Shown here: one piece after another, positions 38,475-47,944 of the stretch | How positions within the stretch are numbered: position 1 is the first letter of the stretch | Layout: each line of letters opens with the position of its first letter | Assembly: GCF_004342585.1 (NCBI RefSeq) | Contig: NZ_SLZQ01000002.1 | Coordinates: 406,331 to 470,330 of the forward strand | Reading direction: 5' to 3' | Length of the DNA: 64,000 nucleotides | Origin: Paucimonas lemoignei | GTDB taxonomy: Bacteria; Pseudomonadota; Gammaproteobacteria; Burkholderiales; Burkholderiaceae_D | Program-made: the position numbers and the translations under genes | Notes under the pieces: generated by a model | Databases searched by the model: none | The model's input: only the letters and a program-made list of their open reading frames with translations | Told to the model about the DNA's origin: nothing

Positions 38475-39164
38475 ATGTCGAACATTGCCGGTAAAGCCTA
38501 TGCCATGAGCGTGATCACGCCGATCCGCTGGTACATGACCTGGATTAACAAGCTGTTCTTCTGGATCGCGCAAAAGCGCAAGTCCACTCTCAAGGGATTG
38601 ATCACGCTGTCGCTGATTCACTACGCGCGCTGGGTCGTCGTCGGCCGCAAGCAGTTTCCACATCTGCATCCGGACCAGCCGAAGGAAGACCTGCATTACA
38701 GCTACATGCTTTTCTTCAGTAACTTCAATGGCAGCTGGGACCAGTATGTCGATTCCTTCACGTTTTCGATCCCCAGCGGGCTCGACCTGTTCTGGAAATG
38801 GAATGTCCGTTATCCGCGCTCGGTGCCACTGACGCCGTTTCACGAATACATCCGCTACAACCAGATCGAGACGACGCACTATTACAGCGCCTATCCGCTG
38901 GCTTCTTCCAACGATATCAAGGCGGCAAAAAAGGTCCGGCAAGCGGTGATGGATTTCGACAGCAGTTGCAGCGACGCGTCGCCGGACGAATTCATGAAGC
39001 AATACAAGGGATTGCTACGCAATCTGCAAAACGATCTCGGCGACATGCGGCCCACGCCGATCGTCAGCATGTCCGCCCATCAGGTGGAAAAACGGCGGCA
39101 GCGCGATGTGCGCAAGGAAGAAGAACGCCTGGCGGCGCTGCAGGAGGAACGCAAACATGCCTAA
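38475..39164 (+). CDS. DyP-cassette protein A, unknown function
   Basis: The 229-residue protein begins MSNIAGKAYAMSVITPIRWY and has a moderately hydrophobic stretch near residues 38-58 (STLKGLITLSLIHYARWVVV). A strand-like FFSNFNGSWDQYVDSF segment follows, and the tail is highly charged (QRDVRKEEERLAAL). I do not recognise the family. It is a diverged paralogue of the next gene, sharing G-AYA-----PIR at the N-terminus and FS-NF-G----Y in the middle. A strong GGGGGGAGG ribosome-binding site precedes the ATG. It is the first gene of a three-gene operon ending in a DyP-type peroxidase. Confidence 0.75.
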   Translation: MSNIAGKAYAMSVITPIRWYMTWINKLFFWIAQKRKSTLKGLITLSLIHYARWVVVGRKQFPHLHPDQPKEDLHYSYMLFFSNFNGSWDQYVDSFTFSIPSGLDLFWKWNVRYPRSVPLTPFHEYIRYNQIETTHYYSAYPLASSNDIKAAKKVRQAVMDFDSSCSDASPDEFMKQYKGLLRNLQNDLGDMRPTPIVSMSAHQVEKRRQRDVRKEEERLAALQEERKHA

Positions 39165-39843
39165 CAAGAGTGGCAATGCCTATGCCCTGACCATCCTGTC
39201 GCCGATCAGGAATGGTCATCTGGATGAAGTCTCCTATGCGGATGTCGTGCGCAGCCGGCTGGACGCCTGGAATTTGCTGGAAAACAGTCCGATGGCGCGC
39301 GTGCCGCAAACCTATCTGTGCCGTTATTTCGTGCTGGATGATGTATTTACCCAGTCGCTGGCAGGCGCGGATGTGTTCGGCACCTGGTTCGATTTTCTCT
39401 CAATTTTTTCAGACAATGCCCGGCGGCGCGCTTTGCCGCGCGAAGACCATCTGAAGTCGAAATACCTGGTGTTCTCCTGTAATTTTCATGGCGACCTGGA
39501 GGCGTACCTGCGCGGCATGTGGCTGGCCATCGGCAATGAGATCCGCCATGCCTGGGAATTCTGTTATGCCTTCGACCAGGTGCGCAATGCCGAGGATTTC
39601 ATCGCCTACATGAAGAAGTGCCAGCTGACCGCTTCACTGTTCTTCGTCGGCTCGAACGACGATCCGCTCGAAGAACAATTGAAGTCGCTTTACCTCAAGC
39701 AGGAACTCGGCAAGTTTGCCATTGACCATCAGGGATGGCCTGCGGCGGAATTGCAGCAAGCTTGGCGCGAGTTCGTCGCGCGCGTCCAACCTGACAATCT
39801 TGCAGGACCAAGCTGGACGCCCGGGCAGTACCGTTTACGTTAG
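39157..39843 (+). CDS. DyP-cassette protein B, unknown function (paralogue of protein A)
   Basis: The 228-residue protein begins MPNKSGNAYALTILSPIRNG and contains KYLVFSCNFHGDLEAYLRGM, both of which line up with protein A (GKAYAMSVITPIR and YMLFFSNFNGSWDQYVDSF). It ends PSWTPGQYRLR. No catalytic motif is recognisable. The start is fixed by an AGGAGG site (39142-39147) inside the end of gene A, and the genes overlap by 8 bp, a sign of coupled translation and linked function. The DyP peroxidase gene starts 8 bp after its stop. The strand-helix pattern might be a ferredoxin-like fold, but that is only a guess. Confidence 0.75.
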   Translation: MPNKSGNAYALTILSPIRNGHLDEVSYADVVRSRLDAWNLLENSPMARVPQTYLCRYFVLDDVFTQSLAGADVFGTWFDFLSIFSDNARRRALPREDHLKSKYLVFSCNFHGDLEAYLRGMWLAIGNEIRHAWEFCYAFDQVRNAEDFIAYMKKCQLTASLFFVGSNDDPLEEQLKSLYLKQELGKFAIDHQGWPAAELQQAWREFVARVQPDNLAGPSWTPGQYRLR

Positions 39844-39851
39844 GAGAAGAG

Positions 39852-41357
39852 ATGACCAAGGCGCTGGATTTATTTGATATTCAGGGTAACGTGCTCAAGG
39901 CCTATGGGCGCTTCAGCTTTCCGTATGCGCGCTACGTGTTCCTGCGAGTCCGTCATGGCGAGCGTGGCCGCAAGTTCGTCGCTGCGGTCTCCAGGAATGT
40001 GACAACCGCGGTGACCTGGGGTGACGGGCCGAACGAGATCCCGAAGCCGCAGGCGACGACCAATATCGCTTTTACTTTTGCCGGTTTGCGCGCGCTCGGC
40101 GTGCCGGAAGCGTCCCTGCGCGGATTTCCTTCGGAATTCATGATGGGCATGAAGATGCGCAAGGATATCCTGGGTGACAACGGCCCCAGCTCGCCGGATC
40201 ATTGGGATCCTGTTTGGCAGGGCAGCCAGGTGCATATTTTCATTTCGATTAACGGCCAGAAGCTTGAGTTTCTCGAGCAGCGCTACCACTGGCTGCTTGA
40301 ACAGATCAATCAAAGCGAAGGCGGTGTGGCATTGTTGGCCGGTCACCGTGGCAATGATGGTGCCGATGATCTGCCGTATCAAGAGGCTCATGCGCTGGTG
40401 GAGAATGGCAAGCTGACCAGCAAGGAGCATTTCGGTTATACCGATGGCATCGGCGATCCGGTTTTCGAGGGTTTGCCAGATGCCGAGCGCTACGTGGCCG
40501 GCCGCGGCAAGCAGACAGCAAAGGGATGGGAGCCGCTGGCGACAGGAGAATTCATCCTTGGTCACATCGACGAAGCCAAAGAATATCCGCGCGCCCCGTC
40601 ACCCATGTCACTGGTGCGTAATGGCACCTACATGGTGTATCGCAAGCTGCATGAAAACGTGGGGAGCTTCAACAGCTTCCTGGATTCGGAAGGCAGCGCG
40701 TATCCGGGAGGGAGGGAACAGCTGGCTGCCAAATTCGTCGGCCGCTGGCGTGATAATGGCGCGCCGCTGGCCGATGCGCCCGATGCGGCAGCCAAGCAGG
40801 AATGGGATCGCCGCTTCGCGCAGGCGTCGCCGGAGGAGCAGGACAGGATGCTGAGCGCGTTCACGTTCGATCAGGATGCCGACGGCGCCAAATGCCCGTT
40901 CAGCTCGCATATCCGTCGCATCAATCCGCGCGCCTCGCTGCAAACCACGCCAGGCGCTTTCGATACGCCCGGCGCGCTTGCCAACCGCCGTCGTATCCTG
41001 CGCCGGGGCTTGCCTTACGGTGAAGTCAAGGATTCAAGCCGCGACGATGGCAATCACGGCATCATCATCCTGATGATGCAGGCCGATATCCACCGGCAGT
41101 TCGAATTCGTGCAGCAGCAGTGGGTCAATTACGGCAACGACTTCCGCGCGGGTAATGATAAGGAAATCATCCTCGGCAACCACGACGCGGAGTATCCGAG
41201 CCGGGCCGTGCTGCCGGTGTCGCCGGATAGCGACGAGGCGCCGCACTTCCTGCGGAATATTCCCCGCCTGGTGGAAACCCGCGGTGGCGATTATTTCTTC
41301 GTGCCGGGCATGGCGGCGCTGCGCATGATTGCCGAAGGTTCTGTCGATCCGACCTGA
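39852..41357 (+). CDS. DyP-type heme peroxidase
   Basis: Dye-decolorising peroxidases are heme enzymes with an Asp rather than a distal His. The 501-residue protein is of the long class. It has Asp198 in HFGYTDGIGDPVFEG (the GxxDG motif), GEFILGHIDEAKEYP and the proximal heme ligand His353 in CPFSSHIRRINPRAS. It also has RRRILRRGLPYGE and the C-terminal YFFVPGMAALRM. There is no signal peptide or Tat motif, so it is probably cytosolic. It is translated right after two paralogous unknown proteins. A catalase-like heme protein gene lies head-on and overlaps its last 67 bp. The natural substrate is not evident. Confidence 0.9.
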   Translation: MTKALDLFDIQGNVLKAYGRFSFPYARYVFLRVRHGERGRKFVAAVSRNVTTAVTWGDGPNEIPKPQATTNIAFTFAGLRALGVPEASLRGFPSEFMMGMKMRKDILGDNGPSSPDHWDPVWQGSQVHIFISINGQKLEFLEQRYHWLLEQINQSEGGVALLAGHRGNDGADDLPYQEAHALVENGKLTSKEHFGYTDGIGDPVFEGLPDAERYVAGRGKQTAKGWEPLATGEFILGHIDEAKEYPRAPSPMSLVRNGTYMVYRKLHENVGSFNSFLDSEGSAYPGGREQLAAKFVGRWRDNGAPLADAPDAAAKQEWDRRFAQASPEEQDRMLSAFTFDQDADGAKCPFSSHIRRINPRASLQTTPGAFDTPGALANRRRILRRGLPYGEVKDSSRDDGNHGIIILMMQADIHRQFEFVQQQWVNYGNDFRAGNDKEIILGNHDAEYPSRAVLPVSPDSDEAPHFLRNIPRLVETRGGDYFFVPGMAALRMIAEGSVDPT

Positions 41358-42385
41358 TCGTCTTCGATAGGGTTTTCAATATCCCAGCTGGTCGGCTCGC
41401 GGCGCGGCACGTCATTCCATTTGTGCCGGAACGCGGAAATCAGTTCGTAGACGACCCGGCGCGCCCGGTTGATTCCGCCCAGCGGACGGTGCGCCGGCAA
41501 GCAATGCCAGGGCGTGAAGGACAGGTTTTCGCCGAATAGGCGTTGCGATTCGCTGTCGAATTCCTGGCTCGGAATGCGAATGGTTGCCACCTTGCGCCAG
41601 GGGGAGGCGGATTCGCTCCAGGCCTTGCCCGGATCCTCGATGGGCATCGAATCGGCATCGGTCCGCAATTGCACGGCGAAGTCGAATACGACATCTTCAC
41701 GACGAAGCTGTTCGACCATGGCCTGGCGCAGATAATCATCCGCGGGTTTGGAAGGGATCCGATCCGGAACGCTAATTCGCGGAACGGCGGAATACTTGGC
41801 GGCGGTGTCGCCGAACAGGTAGGGCGTGGTGCTGAAATAGCGGATCTGGAGCGAGTTGGCGAACTTGCGCAAGGATTTAGCCAGGTTCAGCAACACCCGC
41901 CAGCGCAGGCCGAAAAAGCCGATCTTGGCCCAGAAGCTGCCCGTCATGGCTTTGATCATGTCATCGAACTCGGCGACGTCGCGGGTCACGAAAACATTGG
42001 TGCTGATAAGGATGAAATCCTGGGTCTGCTCGTGTTTTTGCTTATCCAGCAGCTTTTCTCCGGGGACGCCCATCAATTTGATCGCCATGCCCCGGATATC
42101 GCGTCCGATGTCCGGCCCCCGGCCAGGGCTCTGGTTGGAAAAGCGGATCCAGGCTTGATAAGTGCGCGCCTCGGCAAACAGGCCAACCCGTAATTCTGAA
42201 GGCAAGTCCGGTTCGATGATGAATTCAGCCTTCACCACGCCATGCATCTTGGGATGGGCGTCGCGCCGCATGACGCCATCGGTGTTTTCGCGAATGATCT
42301 TGGCCTGCAGGCGTGCTGCCAAGTCGTGAATACGGTCCACTTCACCCGGGGGGATATGTTCAGCAGTCAGACTGGTAATGTTCAT
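41291..42385 (-). CDS. Catalase-like heme protein
   Basis: The 364-residue protein belongs to the small catalase-related family. Elements matching catalase are the distal His44 in MRRDAHPKMHGVV (R-x-x-H), the RFS motif at residues 81-83 in YQAWIRFSNQS, and a candidate proximal ligand Tyr313 in INRARRVVYEL (R309-x-x-x-Y313). It also has STTPYLFGDTAAKYSAVP and HRPLGGINRARR, typical of this branch. Members may be peroxidases or fatty-acid hydroperoxide enzymes rather than true catalases. The ATG at 42385 has an AGGAG site upstream. Its last 22 codons lie opposite the end of the DyP gene. The flanking gene 123 bp away is a divergent sensor kinase. Confidence 0.85.
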   Translation of the reverse strand: MNITSLTAEHIPPGEVDRIHDLAARLQAKIIRENTDGVMRRDAHPKMHGVVKAEFIIEPDLPSELRVGLFAEARTYQAWIRFSNQSPGRGPDIGRDIRGMAIKLMGVPGEKLLDKQKHEQTQDFILISTNVFVTRDVAEFDDMIKAMTGSFWAKIGFFGLRWRVLLNLAKSLRKFANSLQIRYFSTTPYLFGDTAAKYSAVPRISVPDRIPSKPADDYLRQAMVEQLRREDVVFDFAVQLRTDADSMPIEDPGKAWSESASPWRKVATIRIPSQEFDSESQRLFGENLSFTPWHCLPAHRPLGGINRARRVVYELISAFRHKWNDVPRREPTSWDIENPIEDDQVGSTEPSAIMRSAAMPGTKK

Positions 42386-42508
42386 ACGCTCCTGTATATT
42401 GGTTCGTCCGATGACTTTCGATAGGAAGTGCCATCCGGGTATTGTCTCCCCAGGCGTTCGCCAATAAGATAGCAAAACGATGAAATAAATAACAATAATC
42501 TGGGGAAT

Positions 42509-45500
42509 GTGTTGCAAAAAATAGGCGCAATGGAGACAGGCTTCTTTCACCGGGAGCCGGATGCCTCGGGTGTGAGGCTGCTGCGCAGCGAGACTTTCGA
42601 TCTGGACGGCGCCTTGTCAGTGTGCCTTGCCATTACCGACGGTCTCGACCGCTGGTATGCCCGTGCGTCGATGCACAAGGCGATATGCCCGGCCAATATC
42701 CGGATTGGTGAAGATGGCAGCGTCGAAATACGTAACGACGCATCGCTGCCGCTGTCTTACTTCTCGCCCGAACAGACCGGGCGCATGAACCGGGGCGTCG
42801 ATTACCGCAGCGATCTGTATTCCCTTGGCGTGGTGTTTTACCAGCTATTGACAGGGCAATTGCCGTTCACCGGCGGGGCCGCAATGGAAATCATCTACGG
42901 CCACATCGCGCGTCAGGCCGTGCCGCCGAACCGGCTCAACCGCGAAGTGCCGCAGGCCGTCAGCAATATCGTCATGCGGCTTTTGGCGAAAAACGCCGAG
43001 GACCGCTACCAGAGTTTGGCTGGCCTGAAGGCGGATCTGCAGGCATGCCTTGACGCCTGGCAGGCTGAAGGAGCAGTCCCGGAATTCGAGCTGGGTAAAG
43101 CCGACGTCTATGACCGGCTGCAGATCCCGCATAAACTGTATGGACGCCAAGCAGAGCTGGAGCAGCTGCAGCACGCATTGGAACGCACCGCCGCCGGCAC
43201 GGCTGAAATGATGCTGATCGGCGGATACGCCGGCATCGGCAAATCATCGCTCGTGCAGGAATTGCACAAACCAGTCACGGCGATGCACGGCTATTTCATC
43301 ACCGGCAAATTCGATCAACTCAAGCGCAATATCCCTTATTACGCGATCGCGCAGGCTTTCCGGGAACTCGTCCGCCAGATACTGACCGAGAGCGAGTCCC
43401 GCATCCAGGAATGGCGATCGCGCCTGCTGACAGCCCTTGGCGCCAACGGACAGCTGATCATCAATGCCATTCCCGATCTCGAATACGTCATTGGCAGGCA
43501 GCCTCCCTTGCCGCCGCTGGGGGCGACAGAGGCATCGAACCGCTTCCGCTACGTCGTGCAGAATTTCATCGGCGTCTTTGCCCGGCCGGAGCATCCGCTC
43601 GTCCTGTTCCTCGACGATCTGCAATGGGCCGACGAAGCATCGCTTGAGCTGATCGAATTGTCGCTATCGGGCCTGGATGACTCCGCCTTTCTCGTCGTCG
43701 GCGCGTATCGCGACAATGAGATGGAGGCCGGCAGCGCTTTGGCTGCCGCGATCGAATCCATCCGAAGCAGGGTCGCGGTCAATCAGATTCAGCTCATGCC
43801 GTTCAAACAAGACACGCTCTGCATGCTGGTTGCCGATACGGTCAAGGTTTCACCGGAGGAGGCAGCGCCGCTGGGCAAGCTCGTGTATCGCAAGACCTTG
43901 GGGAATCCTTTCTTTGTCGGCGAGTTCATCAAGAACCTGCGCCGGGAAAATCTGTTGAACTACCATGAGGGACAGTGGCACTGGAAGCTGGCAGAGATCG
44001 AATCGCTGCAGATCACCGATAACGTAGTGGATTTGCTGACCCAGGAATTGAGTCGTCTTCCCGACCAGACGTGCCGGTTGCTGCAGATGGCGGCCTGCAT
44101 CGGCAGCCGGTTCGATTACCGGACGCTCGCCGACTTGGCGGAAATCGCGCATGAGCAGGCTATTTCACTTCTTCAGCCTGCCTTGCATGCCGGATTGATC
44201 TTTGCCCCAGATGCGGTTTTTACAGCAAATGGCGCGGATGCGCATGTCTATCGTTTCAAGCATGACCGGGTGCAGCAGGCGGCATATGCAGATATCGCGG
44301 AAAGTACTGCCAAGGAATGGCATTTGCGCATCGGCCGGCGGCTGAATGTCTCCGTCGCGGATGAGCATCGCCGCGAGCATCTTTTCGATATCGCGCACCA
44401 TCTGAACGCCGGCAGTGAACTTATCACCAGCACTGAAGAGAAGGCTGCGCTCGCCAACCTTAACTTGGCCGCTGCACGCATGGCCAAGGCGGCGATGGCG
44501 CATGAATCGGCCTGGAAGCTGGCATCGAGCGGCTTGGCCCTGTTGCGCCAAGCCGATGAAAGCAGCGCGGCACTGTATTTCGCGCTGCAATTGGAACAAC
44601 TGGAAAGCGGTTTCATGAGCCATCGCTTCCAGGAAGTCGAAGCGACCGGCAGGTCGATGCTTGCCTATGCCTCCGACAAAGTGCAAAAGGCCAGGGTGTA
44701 CGATGTGCTGGTGCACGCGTGCCTTTACCAGGACAGGCATGCCGATGGGCTGGCGCTGGCGCTGGAAGCTTTGCAAATGCTCGGCGTCAGGTTGCCAGCC
44801 AAACCCGGCAAGCATGCGATTGCCTGGCGACTGTGGCAATGCAAGAAGCTCTTGTCCCAGTTCGACGAGCAACGCCTGCTCGATTTTTCGGTCGAAAAAG
44901 AACCGATTGAACTGCTCAAGCATAAGATCATGAGCCGGGCGGCGTCAGCGTCGTATGTCGCCAACCCCAGGCTGTTTCCATTGCTGACTTTTAAGCAGAT
45001 CGAACTGGCGCTGGAACGAGGGCGGTTTTCCCCCGGCTTGCCATGGGCCCTGGGCGGCTATGCCATGGTGGCGATTCAAGGCGGCGGATCCATTCCGCTG
45101 GCAACCCGGGTCGGCAAGCTCATGCTCGATTCCAGTCTGAAGAACCAGTCCAGTCAGCGCCTGGATAGCCATGGCGTACGGGTGACCTTCCTTGCCCATG
45201 GCGCGATCTTCCATTGGGCGAGACATTTGCTGGAATCCCCGCGGCTGTTGTACGAGAATTATCAGGCCGGACTTGAAATCGGCGAATTTGAATACGCCTG
45301 CTACAGCCTGGTTTCGGCGCTTCGCGCGGAAGTGCTCGGCGGCCGTCCCCTGGACGAGTTGGCGGAAAAGCTTGCGGATGGTCTCGACAAGGCAATTCAG
45401 TTCCGGCAAAAGACTTCATCGGATGCCGTTGCTATCTTCCTGCGTTACGTTACCGCATTGCGCACTGAAGGCTGGGTTAAGGACGAGCAGACTCCTCCCA

Positions 45501-47812
45501 GCACGACCCGCCTGACGCTGTTGCACCAGCATTTGTTCGAAGCGATGGCTGCTTATACCTTCGAACAATTTCCGCATGCGCTCGAATGCACGCGTCTGGC
45601 CGCGCCCTTTCTTGCCTCGGCAGCCTGCATGCCATCGATCCCGGCCTGGCATTTCTATCATGCGTTATGCCTGCTGGCCTGTTATGCGAACATGGACAGG
45701 AAGCAGCAGTCCGCTGCCCGCCAGCAGGTTAGCCAGTTACTGAAGAAGCTGAAGTTATGGGCCCGCCATGCGCCCATGAATTATCTGCATAAGTGGCAGC
45801 TGGTGCAGGCTGAACTCAAGCGCGTACAAGGTAGAAACCGCGAAGCATCGGAATGGTACGAACTTGCCATCGCCAGCGCGCGCGAGCACGGCTATCTGAA
45901 CGAGGAATCACTTGCCGACGAGCTTGCCGCCCGATTCTACCTGGGCCTGGGTAAGCTGATGTATGCCCGCATGTACATGGCCGAGGCCTATGTTCGCTAT
46001 CGCCAGTGGGGCGCTACCGCGAAAGTGAGACTGCTTGAAAAATCCTATTCTCGCTTGCTGAACGGCGTGGCGGGAACCGGATCCGCGCAGGCGACGCTCG
46101 GCATGCCGCCAGTTGAACAGCACCTGGATATCGATACGGTCATCAAGGCCTCCAACACGCTATTGGGCGAGATTCAACTGGACAAGCTGCTGGAAAAACT
46201 GATGCGACTGCTAATTGAAAACGCCGGTGCTGAACGCGGCGCCCTGCTGCTGTTGATGGATGGCGTATTGCAGCTTCAAGCCAGCATTGAAGGCGAGCGA
46301 ATCGAAGTGCGCCAAGCCATGCAGGTCGACGAGAACCTGCCGTTCAGTCTGAGCGCCATCAACTACGTCAAGCGCACCGGCGATCAGCTTGTGCTGGGCG
46401 ACGCCGGAGATGACATTCGCTTCAATGGCGACCCTTACATTGCGCGGACGCGGCCCAAATCGCTGCTTTGCATTCCACTGCAAAAGCAGGGGTCGCTAGT
46501 CGGCATTCTTTACCTGGAAAACAATCTGGCGGCGGATGTCTTCACGCCTGAACGTGTCGGCCTGCTGCAGATCCTCTCGACGCAGATTGCCATTTCACTG
46601 GAAAACGCCACGCTGTATCAAGACCTGGAACGCAAGATCGCCGAACGCACGCACGATCTTTCCATCGCCAAGGAGGCTGCAGAGGCAGCCAACCGCGCCA
46701 AGTCCGAATTCCTGGCTGTCATGAGCCATGAAATCCGCACGCCGATGAATGGCATGCTAGGCATGATGCAACTGGCGAACATGGAGGCGACCAATCCAAG
46801 CCAGAAAGAATACCTCGAAACCGCGCAGTATTCCGCCGAAGCCTTGCTGACGATACTGAACGATATCCTGGACTTTTCCAAGCTCGAGGCCAGCACGCTG
46901 GAATTCGAATCCATCAGCTTCGACCTGATCAAGACGGCGGAAAGCGTCATTAACCTGATGTCGCCCCGTGCCAGGGAAAAGGGCATTGCCCTGCAACTTG
47001 ACTACCAGGGCGAATTGCCGCGCTTCGTGCAAGGCGACGTCGGTCGGCTGCGCCAGGTTCTGTTGAACCTCATCGGCAATGCGCTGAAATTTACCGAGCA
47101 GGGCACGATCACCTTGCGCATTGCCCAGCTTGGAGAGCCACCAGGAAGATTGCGTTTTACGGTCAGCGATACCGGTATCGGCATTGCGCCGGATGCGCTC
47201 GCACGCTTGTTCAAATCCTTCTCGCAAGCCGACAATTCCATCACGCGTCGTTTTGGCGGCACCGGGCTGGGCCTATCGATTTGCAAGAAAATCGTGGAAC
47301 TGCAGGGCGGGCAAATCGGCGTCGACAGCACCGAAGGAGTCGGCAGCGATTTCTGGTTCGAGCTGACGCTGCCATTATCGCAGCCGCCGATCGAAAAAGC
47401 GGCGCCGCGGGAAGCGCTCGTGACGCCGGATGGCGGCATGCGCATTTTGGTAGCGGAAGACAACGAGATCAACCAGCGGGTTGCGCAATCGCTCCTGAAA
47501 AAAGCCGGCCACCAGGTGCACATGGTGGCAGACGGCAGGGCGGCGGTAGCCGCGGCGGCGGCCGAACTCTACGACGTGATCCTGATGGACATGCACATGC
47601 CGGAAATGGATGGGCTGGAAGCGACCCGCCTCATCCGTGCGATGGACATGCCGTATTCCGCCGTGCCGATTGTGGCGTTGACCGCCGCGGGACAGGTTTC
47701 CGACGTGCAGACTTGCCTGGATGCGGGGATGAATTATTTCCTGACCAAGCCGATTCGCGTCGATCGCCTGCGCGCGGTGCTCATGGAACTGGCAGAGACA
47801 GCGGCGAGTTAA
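42509..47812 (+). CDS. Giant hybrid sensor kinase: pseudokinase remnant - STAND ATPase - GAF - histidine kinase - receiver
   Basis: The 1767-residue protein has several domains in order. Residues 50-180 match the C-lobe of a Ser/Thr kinase (YFSPEQTGRMNRGVDYRSDL). The N-lobe is absent, and the catalytic HRD region is HKAICPANI at 56-64 with no Asp. An AAA/STAND ATPase follows, with Walker A GGYAGIGKSS at 238-247 and Walker B LVLFLDD at 364-370, then a long helical region. GAF is near 1204-1370 and HisKA has phospho-His1407 in FLAVMSHEIRTPMNGM. HATPase has GTGLGLSICKK and the receiver has Asp1694. The GTG at 42509 is used; ATG 42530 is possible. The protein has no membrane helix. It resembles cyanobacterial HstK-type multidomain kinases. 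Confidence 0.9.
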   Translation: MLQKIGAMETGFFHREPDASGVRLLRSETFDLDGALSVCLAITDGLDRWYARASMHKAICPANIRIGEDGSVEIRNDASLPLSYFSPEQTGRMNRGVDYRSDLYSLGVVFYQLLTGQLPFTGGAAMEIIYGHIARQAVPPNRLNREVPQAVSNIVMRLLAKNAEDRYQSLAGLKADLQACLDAWQAEGAVPEFELGKADVYDRLQIPHKLYGRQAELEQLQHALERTAAGTAEMMLIGGYAGIGKSSLVQELHKPVTAMHGYFITGKFDQLKRNIPYYAIAQAFRELVRQILTESESRIQEWRSRLLTALGANGQLIINAIPDLEYVIGRQPPLPPLGATEASNRFRYVVQNFIGVFARPEHPLVLFLDDLQWADEASLELIELSLSGLDDSAFLVVGAYRDNEMEAGSALAAAIESIRSRVAVNQIQLMPFKQDTLCMLVADTVKVSPEEAAPLGKLVYRKTLGNPFFVGEFIKNLRRENLLNYHEGQWHWKLAEIESLQITDNVVDLLTQELSRLPDQTCRLLQMAACIGSRFDYRTLADLAEIAHEQAISLLQPALHAGLIFAPDAVFTANGADAHVYRFKHDRVQQAAYADIAESTAKEWHLRIGRRLNVSVADEHRREHLFDIAHHLNAGSELITSTEEKAALANLNLAAARMAKAAMAHESAWKLASSGLALLRQADESSAALYFALQLEQLESGFMSHRFQEVEATGRSMLAYASDKVQKARVYDVLVHACLYQDRHADGLALALEALQMLGVRLPAKPGKHAIAWRLWQCKKLLSQFDEQRLLDFSVEKEPIELLKHKIMSRAASASYVANPRLFPLLTFKQIELALERGRFSPGLPWALGGYAMVAIQGGGSIPLATRVGKLMLDSSLKNQSSQRLDSHGVRVTFLAHGAIFHWARHLLESPRLLYENYQAGLEIGEFEYACYSLVSALRAEVLGGRPLDELAEKLADGLDKAIQFRQKTSSDAVAIFLRYVTALRTEGWVKDEQTPPSTTRLTLLHQHLFEAMAAYTFEQFPHALECTRLAAPFLASAACMPSIPAWHFYHALCLLACYANMDRKQQSAARQQVSQLLKKLKLWARHAPMNYLHKWQLVQAELKRVQGRNREASEWYELAIASAREHGYLNEESLADELAARFYLGLGKLMYARMYMAEAYVRYRQWGATAKVRLLEKSYSRLLNGVAGTGSAQATLGMPPVEQHLDIDTVIKASNTLLGEIQLDKLLEKLMRLLIENAGAERGALLLLMDGVLQLQASIEGERIEVRQAMQVDENLPFSLSAINYVKRTGDQLVLGDAGDDIRFNGDPYIARTRPKSLLCIPLQKQGSLVGILYLENNLAADVFTPERVGLLQILSTQIAISLENATLYQDLERKIAERTHDLSIAKEAAEAANRAKSEFLAVMSHEIRTPMNGMLGMMQLANMEATNPSQKEYLETAQYSAEALLTILNDILDFSKLEASTLEFESISFDLIKTAESVINLMSPRAREKGIALQLDYQGELPRFVQGDVGRLRQVLLNLIGNALKFTEQGTITLRIAQLGEPPGRLRFTVSDTGIGIAPDALARLFKSFSQADNSITRRFGGTGLGLSICKKIVELQGGQIGVDSTEGVGSDFWFELTLPLSQPPIEKAAPREALVTPDGGMRILVAEDNEINQRVAQSLLKKAGHQVHMVADGRAAVAAAAAELYDVILMDMHMPEMDGLEATRLIRAMDMPYSAVPIVALTAAGQVSDVQTCLDAGMNYFLTKPIRVDRLRAVLMELAETAAS

Positions 47813-47848
47813 CACACGATCAATGCGAAACCAAATTGCGACGTTTAT

Positions 47849-47868
47849 GCCGGATGAGGTCGTCCGGC
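47849..47868 (+). terminator. Weak hairpin after the hybrid kinase gene
   Basis: GCCGGA (47849-47854) and TCCGGC (47863-47868) form a 6-bp stem with an 8-base loop, 37 bp after the kinase stop. There is no T-run. It may be only a weak pause or stabilising structure. Confidence 0.25.
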
Positions 47869-47944
47869 GCTAGTGGAGTAATGTAAGATATTGAATTTCC
47901 GGCATATTTGCAGCAGGCCGGGGCCTTAAACAGCGGGAGTAACG

